From positions 1,488,001-1,552,000 of the forward strand of contig CAVUMR010000002.1 of the NCBI GenBank assembly GCA_963742715.1: DNA of 64,000 bases, in the 5' to 3' direction. The translations under genes were made by a program, and so were the position numbers. The notes beneath the pieces are model-generated. The model searched no databases, was not told the origin of the DNA, and saw nothing but the letters and a program-made list of their open reading frames with translations. Of the stretch, positions 8,401-16,373 are shown piece by piece; the first letter of the stretch is position 1, and each line of letters opens with the position of its first letter. The stretch comes from CAVUMR01 sp963742715 (GTDB lineage: Bacteria; Actinomycetota; Actinomycetes; Mycobacteriales; Micromonosporaceae).

Positions 8401-9925
8401 GGTCGCGGTCGATCTGGGCCATCGCGACTCGTGCGACGTGCGGTACGTGGCCGTGGTCCGCGACCTGATGGACGTCACCGGAGCCGAGACGGCGGACCCG
8501 TACCGGGCGCTCACCCTCGGCCCGGTGCTCGTCGCGGGTCGCGAGCACCCGCACCTGTCCACCGCTGTCGTCGACGTCGGTACCGCCGACCCGCCGGTCG
8601 GGGCCCTGGTCGGGGAGATCCTGGACCGGGACGGCGAGGAGGAGGTCGTGGCGTTCCGCGGCCGGTACCGCTGGCTGCGTCGATGGATCCCGACCCCGTT
8701 GCCGGCGCCGACCGCCGCGGCCGGCCTGGCCGAGGGCGCGGTACTGATCACGGGTGGACTCGGCGGCATCGGCCTCGCGGTGGCCGAGCACCTGGTCGGG
8801 GCGGGGGTGCGGCACATCGCGCTGCTCGGCCGCCGACCGGTGCCGGAACGGTCGCACTGGGACGCGCTGTGCCGGGAAGCGCCGGACTCGCGGCTGGCCG
8901 CGGCGATCCCGGTCATCCGCCGGATGGAGGCAGCCGGCGCGACCGTGCTGCCGCTCGCCGCGGACGTGGCCGACGAACCGGCGCTCGCCGCCGCGGTCGC
9001 CGAGGCCGCTGGCATGGCCGCACCGCTGCACACCGTCATCCACGCCGCCGGAGTGGCCGGCGGTGGTCTGCTGGCGCTGCGCTCCCGCGAGGACTGGACC
9101 GCGGTACTCGCGCCGAAGGTGCGCGGTACGACCACGCTGGCGCGGGCGCTGCGCGGCACGCCGGTCCGGCGGGTACTGCTCTGCTCGGCCCTCGACGCCG
9201 TTCTCGGCACCCTCGGTCAGGTCGACCACGTGGCCGCCAACGCGTTCCTCGACGTGGTGCCCCGGACCGGCTGGTTCGGCGAGGCCGAGGTCACCGCGGT
9301 CAACTGGGGCGCCTGGCGGGAGGTGGGGCAGGCGGCCGATCTGAGCGGGTTGGGTGAGCTGACCGACTGGCGCCGGACCATGCTCGAACACGCGCTCGCG
9401 CCCGAGATCGGCGCCGCGGCCACGCTCGCCGCGCTGGGCGCCGGTTGGAGCTCCCTCGCCGTCTCCGCGGTCGACCCGACGGTGCTGCTCCGCCAGGCCC
9501 GTACCACCGACGTGGTGTCGCTGATGTCGGACGCGGCGCCGCCGACCGCGCGGTCCGCCCGCCGGCGCCGGCCGCTGCCGGCGCACACGTTCCGGGCCCC
9601 GGACGACCCGGTGTCCGACGTGGTCGCCTCGGTCTGGGCCGACGTACTCGGGGTGCAGGAGGTCGGCCTCGACGACGACTACTTCGCGCTCGGCGGCAAC
9701 TCCCTGCTCGCGATGCAGCTGGTGGCCCGGCTGCGGCGGTTGTTCTCGTTCCCGATGCCGCTGAGCGCCATCATCGAGCGCCCCACCGTGGACGCCCAGG
9801 CGCAGTGGTTGCGGCAGTCGCTGGACGCGTACCTCGACTCCCTGTCCGACGAGGAGGTGGCGCGGCAGTTGGCCGTACTCGACACCGCGGCCGGCCGGGC
9901 CGACGCGGGGGCGTCCGATGGGTGA
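5417..9925 (+). CDS. Type I PKS module KS-AT-KR-T
   Basis: This is a 1502-aa single PKS module. KS (~7-430) has Cys176 (ACSTSL), His312 (EAHGTGT) and His352 (KSNIGH), all intact. AT (~530-830) has GHSVGE with Ser615; the selectivity site reads TAAHS, neither a clean malonyl HAFH nor methylmalonyl YASH, so malonyl is only a guess. KR (~1108-1290) has TGGLGGIG, but the position of the catalytic Tyr is His1271 (QVDHVAANAF), so reduction may be lost. The carrier (LGGNSL, Ser1429) resembles a PCP, as is common in NRPS/PKS hybrids. It probably takes a peptidyl chain from an NRPS T domain and adds a C2 unit ahead of the Cy-containing synthetase encoded next. It overlaps both neighbours. Confidence 0.92.
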   Translation: MTGSALHIAIVGLAIRCPGALTEAEFWQNLADGVESVRSFRPDEVELPESMKQLGAGAVHVPAGGVLDEATRFDAARFGFSAREAEITDPQQRQFLEVACEAFENAGIDHRDRGSTGVFAGASFPSYLLARVWDSGSLATVGQYPLVVGNDKDHVATRTAYHLDLRGPAVAVQSACSTSLMAVHLACQSLLSGECDTALAGASAVGFPQHRGYHHVEGGILSPDGHCRPFSVDASGTVPASGVAAVVLKRLADAQRDGDPIRAVIRATSVGNDGARKLSYAAPAVHGQSAVIAEALSLADLSPADISYVEAHGTGTPLGDPIEAAALMAAMPWSGDPADRCWLGSVKSNIGHLDVAAGMAGLIKTVLALEAELIPASLHAEPVNPALRLETGRFEVATKPVSWPRNGRPRCAGVSSFGLGGTNVHVVLAEAPDDASAVPPANDGGPEALLLSADTEVALARLGERLARYLDERPDTDLARLSGSLRAGRRSGPVRRAVVAHSTREAHAELSAPGSGRRASAPRIGLCFTGAAGYPVQAVRQLLDLPAFADAFAQVEEAFAALGQPLLPLDELAGTDDPRLDAPTGSLPLLFALQVGLAALLRGYGVEPATIGGHSVGEYAAACVAGILDLPEAARMIRRRSELFEAAPPGRMVSVDTDAEHAAVLADEFGVSVAVVNAADNCVLSGDPDRIERLAARASDAGLRVRRVQVATAAHSYLLDDAAARLTEFAGGIALHEAGVPYFSGAKGRAVRPGEVTRPSYWGGHMRDTVRFADLSRAMSDVVDVVIEIGPAGTLAPHLRRDGHFAPDAVYSCVPHHADPTAAATVLFRLLADLWERGTEVAWPDRTHGRGRLALPPTPFAGDEYVLERSASPAAEVPATRPAEQSLGYVPQWHRQSSRPAPDAPAAGTWVVFDDGSDLADRTARALVERGAGVRRVHLAEHLPLVGTDALGRAVHAALDATDLSGVLYFWGAAGGGDPSDDARRVELAFAVPMAVAVDLGHRDSCDVRYVAVVRDLMDVTGAETADPYRALTLGPVLVAGREHPHLSTAVVDVGTADPPVGALVGEILDRDGEEEVVAFRGRYRWLRRWIPTPLPAPTAAAGLAEGAVLITGGLGGIGLAVAEHLVGAGVRHIALLGRRPVPERSHWDALCREAPDSRLAAAIPVIRRMEAAGATVLPLAADVADEPALAAAVAEAAGMAAPLHTVIHAAGVAGGGLLALRSREDWTAVLAPKVRGTTTLARALRGTPVRRVLLCSALDAVLGTLGQVDHVAANAFLDVVPRTGWFGEAEVTAVNWGAWREVGQAADLSGLGELTDWRRTMLEHALAPEIGAAATLAALGAGWSSLAVSAVDPTVLLRQARTTDVVSLMSDAAPPTARSARRRRPLPAHTFRAPDDPVSDVVASVWADVLGVQEVGLDDDYFALGGNSLLAMQLVARLRRLFSFPMPLSAIIERPTVDAQAQWLRQSLDAYLDSLSDEEVARQLAVLDTAAGRADAGASDG

Positions 9926-12900
9926 ACCGGACCGGACCCCCGCCGGCGGTACGGCCCGCCAGGAGCTGCGGCAGCGGCTGTTGGGTTCGCTGAGCCGGCG
10001 GGTGGAGGAGCCACCGACCGTGGCGGCGCAGGTCGCCACCGCCGACGCCGCCGAGCAGCTCGCCCCGTTCCCGATGCTCGACCTGCAGAAGGCGTACTGG
10101 CTCGGCCGCGCCATCGACGGCGTGGCCTGCCACGGTTACCTGGAGCTGGACGTCGACGATCTCGACGTACCGCGGTTCGAGCAGGCGTTCAACCTGCTCA
10201 TCGCCCGGCATCCGAGCCTGCGGTCGGTGTTCGACGACGACGGCCGGCAGCGGGTACTGCCGGCGGACGGGCTGCACTACCGGGTCGCGGTCACCGACCT
10301 GACCGCCGGGGACGCCGGTACCGCGCTGGCGGCCGCCCGGGCCGAGTTGTCCCACCAGGTGCTGCCGGCCGACCGCTGGCCGCTGTTCGACGTACGGGTG
10401 AGCCGCAGCTCGTCGCGCCGGTCCCGGGTACACCTGAGCATCGACATCCTGATCGCGGACGCGCAGAGCTTCCAGATCCTGGCCGACGAGCTGCTCGCGT
10501 ACTACGCGGACCCGGGGCGTGAACTGCCGCCGATCGGCGTGACCTTCCGCGACTACGTCGTCGCGACCGAGGCCGCCAAGGGGGAGGCGCTGGACCAGGC
10601 CTGGGAGTACTGGCACGACCTGGTGGAGCAGCTCCCGCCGGCTCCGGACCTGCCGGTCGCCCGGCCCGCCGGGCCGCCCCGGTTCCGCCGCATCGAGGCG
10701 CGGCTCGATGCCGAGGAATGGGGCGCCGTCGTGGCCGCCGGACGGTCCCGGGGGGTCGGCGCGGCCACGGTCGCGTTCGCCGCTTTCGCCGAGGCGCTGG
10801 GGGTCTGGGCCGCGTCGCCCCGGTTCACCGTCAACCTCACCCAGTTCAACCGGGAACCGGTGCACCCCGACATCGACCGGGTGGTCGGGTCCTTCACCGA
10901 CAACACGCTCGTCGACGTGGACCTGGCGGGCGGCCTGCCGTTCGCCGACTTCGCGGCCGGCGTACAGCGGCGGATCTGGGCGGGGTTGGAGCATCGGGCG
11001 GTCAGCGGCGTGCACATCCTGCGCGAGCTGCAGCGCCGCCGCGGCTTCGCCGCGATGCCGATCGTCTTCACGTACGTGCAGACCGACGGGGACGAGGGCG
11101 ACTTCCGCGCCCGGCTCGGCACCTTCGGCGACGTGGCGTACGGGCTCTCGCAGACCCCCGGGGTGTGGCTGGACTGCCAGGTCTCGGAGTCCACCGATGG
11201 CGTGAACCTCTGGTGGGACGTCGACGAGCGGATGTTCGACCCCGCCCAGCTCGACGAGATGTTCGACTGCTTCCACCAGCTACTGACCAGCCTGGCCGGG
11301 GACGTGGCCTGGAAGACGGCCAATCCCGCGGTCGGCCCGGACCGTGCCGTCGAGGTACGCCGGGCGACCGAGCGGTCGGCCGAGGTGCCGGACCTGTCGC
11401 TGTGGGACCTCGTGGTGCGCTCCGCCGCGCAGCGGCCCTCGGCCGTGGCGGTGGTAGCCGGGGAGCGGCAGGTCACGTACGCCGAGCTGATGGCCGTGGG
11501 TCGCGCGGTGTCGGCGCGGTTGCGCGCGGCCGGCGCGGCCGGCGGCCTGGTCGCGGTGCACGTCGACCGTGGCTGGGCACAGGTCGCCGCGGTACTGGGC
11601 GTGCTCGGTGCGGGCTGTGCATACCTGCCGGTCGACCCGGTACTGCCGGCCGAGCGGGTGAAGCAGCTGCTGGAGCTCGGGGCGGTACGACACGTCGTCG
11701 CCGACCGGGACGTGCCGCCGGGGCCGTGGCGGGTCGTACCGGTGACCGCGGAGCCGCCGGCCACCGGTGCCGGTACGCCCGGGCCGACCGGCGGGCCGAC
11801 CGCCCGGGACCTCGCCTACGTGATCTTCACCTCGGGTACCACCGGAACCCCGAAGGGGGTGCGGCTGCGCCACGACGCGGTGGTCAACACTGTCCTCGAC
11901 GTCAACGAGCGGTTCGGCATCTCCGAGCGGGACCGCGTGCTCGCCGTGTCCTCGGTCGGCTTCGACCTGTCCGTGTGGGACATGCTCGGCACCCTGGCCG
12001 CCGGCGGCACCATCGTCACGACCGCGCCCGGCAACGCCGCCAAGGACCCGGTGCGGTGGCTGGCCCAACTCGCCGACGAGCGGATCACCGTCTGGAACTC
12101 CGCCCCGGCCCTGCTCGGCATGCTCGTCGACGAGGCGGAACGGCGCGGCGCGACCTGGCCGGACCTGCGACTAGTCCTGCTGAGCGGCGACTGGATCCCG
12201 CTGGACCTGCCGGACCGGATCCGCGCCGTCGCCCCCGGCGCGACCGTGTACAGCCTCGGCGGCGCGACCGAGGCCGCCATCTGGTCGGTCTTCTACCGCG
12301 TCGGTGCGGTACAGCCCGGATGGACCAGCATCCCGTACGGCTTCCCGCTCACCAACCAGTCGCTGGTACTGCGGGACTGGGCCGGTCGGGAGCGGCCGAT
12401 CGGTGCCGTCGGCGAGCTGTACATCGGCGGTCACGGCGTGGCCGACGGCTACTGGAACGCGCCGGACCTCACCGACCGCTCCTTCTCCGGTTCGGACGGC
12501 GCACCGGTGTACCGGACCGGAGACTTCGCCCGTCGGCACCCGGACGGCTGCCTGGAGTTCCTGGGCCGGATCGACGGCCAGGTGAAGATCCAGGGGCACC
12601 GCATCGAGCTGGGTGAGATCGACAGCGTGCTGGTCAGGCAGCCCGGGGTACGTGCCGCCGTCACCGCCGCGGTGGGGCCCCGGGACGGTCACCGGCAGCT
12701 GGTGAGCGTGGTCGTGCCGGAGGACGCCGGTACCACCGCCGCCGCGGTGCGCGACGGCCTGCGCGCGGTACTGCCGGGGTACATGGTGCCGACCCGGATC
12801 CTGCTCCGGGCGGAGCTGCCCACGACCACGAACGGCAAGGTCGACCGCGACCGGGTGGCGGACCTCGCGGCCGCCGCGCTCGCCGCGGAACCCGCGTCCG

Positions 12901-15900
12901 GTACCGCGGAGCGCCCGGGCCGGGAGGTGCCCGGGCGTGCGGGGCCGATCGCCCAGCACCTGCTGCGGCTGGTCCGCGAGCACCTCGGGGAAGCGTCCGT
13001 CGAACTCGACGACGACCTGCTGCGGCACGGCATGGACTCGATCCACATCGTCCGGTTGAGCGGCACGCTCGAGCGCGAGCTGGCGTTCCGGCCGGCGCTG
13101 GAGAATGTGCTGCGCACCCCGACGGCCGGCGCGCTGGCCACCATGTTCGAACAGGACGTCGTCGACCGGCTGCTGGCCGGTGAGCGGTTCGCCGACCCGG
13201 ACCCGGCCGACCGGATGCTCACCGACGTGGAGCAGCGCGAGCGGTACCGAGCCGAGATCGAGCGGCGGCCATCGGTGGCCGCCGATGCACCCCGCCAGCC
13301 GTTGAGGTCTCCCGGCGCGGCCACGGCGCCGGCCGGCGCCACCGGTCAGCTGCTCGCCCACGCGTTGCCGCGGCTGGTCGACAAGGAGGCCGGCCGTTCC
13401 CCGGCACGGGACTACCTGACCCCCGGTGGCATCGCCGCGGTCCGGGCGTACCTGTGGCTGCGGGAGCCGACCGGCCGGTTCTCCGGCGGGCTGTACGTGC
13501 TGGATCCGGTCGCCGGCGAGCTCGTCACGGTGGCTCCCGACCTCGCGGTGTCGGGCAGCGGCTTCGACCCGTTCGTGTACCGGCCGGTGTTCGACCGCAG
13601 CCCGTTCGCGGTGTTCTTCGTCGCGGACTACACGCCGTACCGCACCTTGTACGGCGCGGACGGCGCGCGGTTCGCGGCTCTGGAAGCCGGTGCGATGGCG
13701 CAGGTCGTCTGTGCGGCGATGGCGCCCCGGTACCCGGTCCGACAGGTACCGCTGGTCCAGGGCGAGCGGCTCGGCGTGGCCGGCTGGGGTACCGACGGCA
13801 ACGAGATCCTGCAGGTGCTGCTGTTCGACCCGGCCGACGCGGACCACGACGGCCCGGCGCCGGGCCGCGACGCGGTGGCGGCGGCTGCACCGCCAGCCGT
13901 GGCGCCGGCACCTCCCGGTTCCCGGGAGGAGTCCCGGCCGTTGACCGCGGCGGAGCTGCGGCTGTGGATGTTCACCCGGCGCAACGGCACGTCCCCGGCG
14001 TACAACATCGGCGGCGCGTTCCGGCTGCGCGGGCGGCTCGATCCCGACCGGTTCACCGAGGCGCTGCGCGCGGTGGTACGTCGACATCCGGCACTGCGCT
14101 GCGCCGCCGACGGCACCGTGCCGGTGCTGCGTACCTGGCCCGACGTGGCCGTCGACTGCCCGGTCGTACCGGTGCCGCAGGGCGCTTCCCCGGCGGTACT
14201 GACGCAGCTCATCGAGGCACAGGCCGAGCGCCCGTTCGACATCTGCGTACCGCCGCTGTTCCGTGCGGTACTGCTCCGGCTGTCCCCGGACGAGCACATC
14301 GCGGTCCTGGTGGTGCACCACCTCATCGCGGACGACGAGTCGGTCCGGATCCTCGGGCAGGAGGTGCTGTCGCACTACGACGGGCTCGCGGTCACCGGCT
14401 GGGTACCGGAGCCGCCGCCGCGGGTCGACGTCGCACAGGTGCTGGCCGGGCGGGCCGCGGCGGCCGAAGCCGACCCGGACCGCGCAGACCTGCCGGTACG
14501 GCGGCGGGAGAGCCTGCTGGGTACCACCGCCGGCCGGCTGCCCGCCGGCACCGGTCCGGACGACTCGCCGTGGCACGGCGTCAGCCGGTCGGTGCTGCTC
14601 TCCCTCGACGACAAGCGTCAGTGGGAGCAGGCCCGGCGCGGGCTCGGCGTCACCACCCAGGTACTGAGCCTGGCGCTGGTCACGCTCGCTGTCGCCGCGG
14701 CCGGCGGACCGGACGAGTGCCTGGTCGGCATGCCGGACTTCGGCCGGGAGGCCGCCGAGGAGTGGCAGGTGATCGGGTACTTCGCGACCACGCTGCTGCT
14801 GCGCGCGGCGGTACGCGACGCGGGTACGGTCGCCGACCTGGTAGCCGCGCTGCGGGACGAGGCGCGCGACGCGCAGGCCGCCAAACACCTGCAGCCGGAG
14901 GACCTCGTGGCCGACCGCGCCGCGGCCGCCGCGGGCGGGTTCCAGCTCTGGCTCGCCACGTACGCCGAACCGGCCCTGCCGACCCTCGCTGAGCTCGAGG
15001 TCGAGCCGGTGCCATCGGCCAGCCGCATCGCCCGGCACGACCTGCGGGTCGGGTTCTTCCAGCGATCCGACGGGCTCGGGCTGCTCGTCACCCACCGGCC
15101 CAGCGCGGTGGACAGCGCCTTCGTGGACCGGTTCGTGTCCGTCCTGACCGCGCTGTTCCGGACCGTGCCCGCAGCCGACCAGCGGGTCGAGGCGGTGCGC
15201 GACGGGCTCGCCCGGCAGCACCCGGCCCACCCCGTTCCCGGAGGTACCGCGATGACCGAAGACAGCGACACGCGGCTGCTGGCGGAGATCAGCGGCGCGC
15301 GCCGGCGTCGCGGTACCCGCCGGGCGGCCGAACCGGTCCGGTTGGTGTTGCCCGCGACCGGTGACCGACCGGCCCAGGGTGCCGGTCCGCTCGCCGACAA
15401 CCTGCCGATCCCGGTCTTCGAGGCCGGCATCCCCGGTCTCGACCTCGGCGCCTGGATCGGCGCGCACGCCGAACAGGTGACCGGGCTGCTGTACGAGCAC
15501 GGTGCAGTGCTGCTGCGCGGCATGGCCGGCACCCGGGACGGGTTCTCCACCGCGGTCGAGCTGGTGGGCGCCGGCGGGTTGCTCGACTACTCGAACCGTT
15601 CGACCCCGCGCAGCCGGGTCGACGGCAACGTCTTCACCTCGACCGAGTACCCGTCGGACCAGGTGATCCCGCAGCACGGCGAGCAGGCGTACACCACCCG
15701 CTGGCCGCTCGTGCTCGGTTTCCGGTGCGAACAACCGGCCCGGTCCGGTGGCGAGACACCGCTCGCGTCGGCCGCCGAGGTACTGCGGTCGCTCCCGGCA
15801 GAGCTGGTGGACCGGTTCAGGCGGCTCGGCGTCCGGTACGAGCGGTGGTACCACCCGCACCTGGACCTGCCCTGGTCCGAGGTGTTCCAGACCACCGATC

Positions 15901-16373
15901 CGGACCAGGTGCAGGCGCTCGCGGCCGCCGACGGCATCGAGGTGACCTGGTTCGACGGCGGGATCCTGCGTACCCGCCAACGCGCGCAGGGAGTGGTCGA
16001 GCATCCGGTGACCGGGGTGCCGGTGTGGTTCAACCAGGCGCACCTGTTCCACCCGGCCGCGCTGCCGGTACAGCTGCGGGAGGAGCTCCGTCGCAGCTTC
16101 GGCGACCGGTTGCCGCGCACCGCCACGTTCGGCGACGGCAGCCCGATCGCGGACGAGGAGATCGCGCTGATCCTGGCCGCCTTCGACCGGCACCGGTGGT
16201 GCTTCCGTTGGCAGGCCGACGACGTACTGCTGGTCGACAACGTCGCGGTCACGCACGGCCGGAACCCGTTCGACGGCCCGCGCCGGGTCCTCGTCGCGAT
16301 GGCCGGGGTCGGGCACAGCGATGCCGGGGGAAGCGACGCCGAGGGAAGCGATGCCGAGGGGGAGGTCCGATGA
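9918..16373 (+). CDS. NRPS Cy-A(Cys)-T-Ox-C with C-terminal TauD hydroxylase
   Basis: This is a 2151-aa protein. The heterocyclization domain (~50-455) has the DxxxxD core DILIAD. The A domain (~490-1000) gives D-L-W-N-L-S-L-I-W-K, close to the Cys code DLYNLSLIWK. T has GMDSI, Ser1041. Residues ~1085-1310 look like a SagB/nitroreductase-type oxidase (EPTGRFSGGLY, then an aromatic-rich core), expected to oxidise thiazoline to thiazole with FMN. A C domain follows (~1340-1770) with HHLIADD at 1467. The last ~370 residues are TauD/TfdA (SyrP-like): His1920-x-Glu1922 and His2113. No A-T follows the terminal C domain, so it must condense onto the next protein. An internal ATG at 15252 has its own GGAGGT. 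It overlaps the PKS gene by 8 nt. Confidence 0.9.
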   Translation: MGEPDRTPAGGTARQELRQRLLGSLSRRVEEPPTVAAQVATADAAEQLAPFPMLDLQKAYWLGRAIDGVACHGYLELDVDDLDVPRFEQAFNLLIARHPSLRSVFDDDGRQRVLPADGLHYRVAVTDLTAGDAGTALAAARAELSHQVLPADRWPLFDVRVSRSSSRRSRVHLSIDILIADAQSFQILADELLAYYADPGRELPPIGVTFRDYVVATEAAKGEALDQAWEYWHDLVEQLPPAPDLPVARPAGPPRFRRIEARLDAEEWGAVVAAGRSRGVGAATVAFAAFAEALGVWAASPRFTVNLTQFNREPVHPDIDRVVGSFTDNTLVDVDLAGGLPFADFAAGVQRRIWAGLEHRAVSGVHILRELQRRRGFAAMPIVFTYVQTDGDEGDFRARLGTFGDVAYGLSQTPGVWLDCQVSESTDGVNLWWDVDERMFDPAQLDEMFDCFHQLLTSLAGDVAWKTANPAVGPDRAVEVRRATERSAEVPDLSLWDLVVRSAAQRPSAVAVVAGERQVTYAELMAVGRAVSARLRAAGAAGGLVAVHVDRGWAQVAAVLGVLGAGCAYLPVDPVLPAERVKQLLELGAVRHVVADRDVPPGPWRVVPVTAEPPATGAGTPGPTGGPTARDLAYVIFTSGTTGTPKGVRLRHDAVVNTVLDVNERFGISERDRVLAVSSVGFDLSVWDMLGTLAAGGTIVTTAPGNAAKDPVRWLAQLADERITVWNSAPALLGMLVDEAERRGATWPDLRLVLLSGDWIPLDLPDRIRAVAPGATVYSLGGATEAAIWSVFYRVGAVQPGWTSIPYGFPLTNQSLVLRDWAGRERPIGAVGELYIGGHGVADGYWNAPDLTDRSFSGSDGAPVYRTGDFARRHPDGCLEFLGRIDGQVKIQGHRIELGEIDSVLVRQPGVRAAVTAAVGPRDGHRQLVSVVVPEDAGTTAAAVRDGLRAVLPGYMVPTRILLRAELPTTTNGKVDRDRVADLAAAALAAEPASGTAERPGREVPGRAGPIAQHLLRLVREHLGEASVELDDDLLRHGMDSIHIVRLSGTLERELAFRPALENVLRTPTAGALATMFEQDVVDRLLAGERFADPDPADRMLTDVEQRERYRAEIERRPSVAADAPRQPLRSPGAATAPAGATGQLLAHALPRLVDKEAGRSPARDYLTPGGIAAVRAYLWLREPTGRFSGGLYVLDPVAGELVTVAPDLAVSGSGFDPFVYRPVFDRSPFAVFFVADYTPYRTLYGADGARFAALEAGAMAQVVCAAMAPRYPVRQVPLVQGERLGVAGWGTDGNEILQVLLFDPADADHDGPAPGRDAVAAAAPPAVAPAPPGSREESRPLTAAELRLWMFTRRNGTSPAYNIGGAFRLRGRLDPDRFTEALRAVVRRHPALRCAADGTVPVLRTWPDVAVDCPVVPVPQGASPAVLTQLIEAQAERPFDICVPPLFRAVLLRLSPDEHIAVLVVHHLIADDESVRILGQEVLSHYDGLAVTGWVPEPPPRVDVAQVLAGRAAAAEADPDRADLPVRRRESLLGTTAGRLPAGTGPDDSPWHGVSRSVLLSLDDKRQWEQARRGLGVTTQVLSLALVTLAVAAAGGPDECLVGMPDFGREAAEEWQVIGYFATTLLLRAAVRDAGTVADLVAALRDEARDAQAAKHLQPEDLVADRAAAAAGGFQLWLATYAEPALPTLAELEVEPVPSASRIARHDLRVGFFQRSDGLGLLVTHRPSAVDSAFVDRFVSVLTALFRTVPAADQRVEAVRDGLARQHPAHPVPGGTAMTEDSDTRLLAEISGARRRRGTRRAAEPVRLVLPATGDRPAQGAGPLADNLPIPVFEAGIPGLDLGAWIGAHAEQVTGLLYEHGAVLLRGMAGTRDGFSTAVELVGAGGLLDYSNRSTPRSRVDGNVFTSTEYPSDQVIPQHGEQAYTTRWPLVLGFRCEQPARSGGETPLASAAEVLRSLPAELVDRFRRLGVRYERWYHPHLDLPWSEVFQTTDPDQVQALAAADGIEVTWFDGGILRTRQRAQGVVEHPVTGVPVWFNQAHLFHPAALPVQLREELRRSFGDRLPRTATFGDGSPIADEEIALILAAFDRHRWCFRWQADDVLLVDNVAVTHGRNPFDGPRRVLVAMAGVGHSDAGGSDAEGSDAEGEVR
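15252..16373 (+). other. Possible internal start giving a free TauD/SyrP-like hydroxylase
   Basis: Inside the 2151-aa synthetase, the linker between the C and TauD domains contains GGAGGT six bases before an in-frame ATG (15252, residue 1779). Starting there would give a 373-aa protein, close to the size of free SyrP-type hydroxylases. The long frame has no stop, so the fusion is the default reading. The site may be a relic of a gene fusion or a real second start. Confidence 0.35.
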
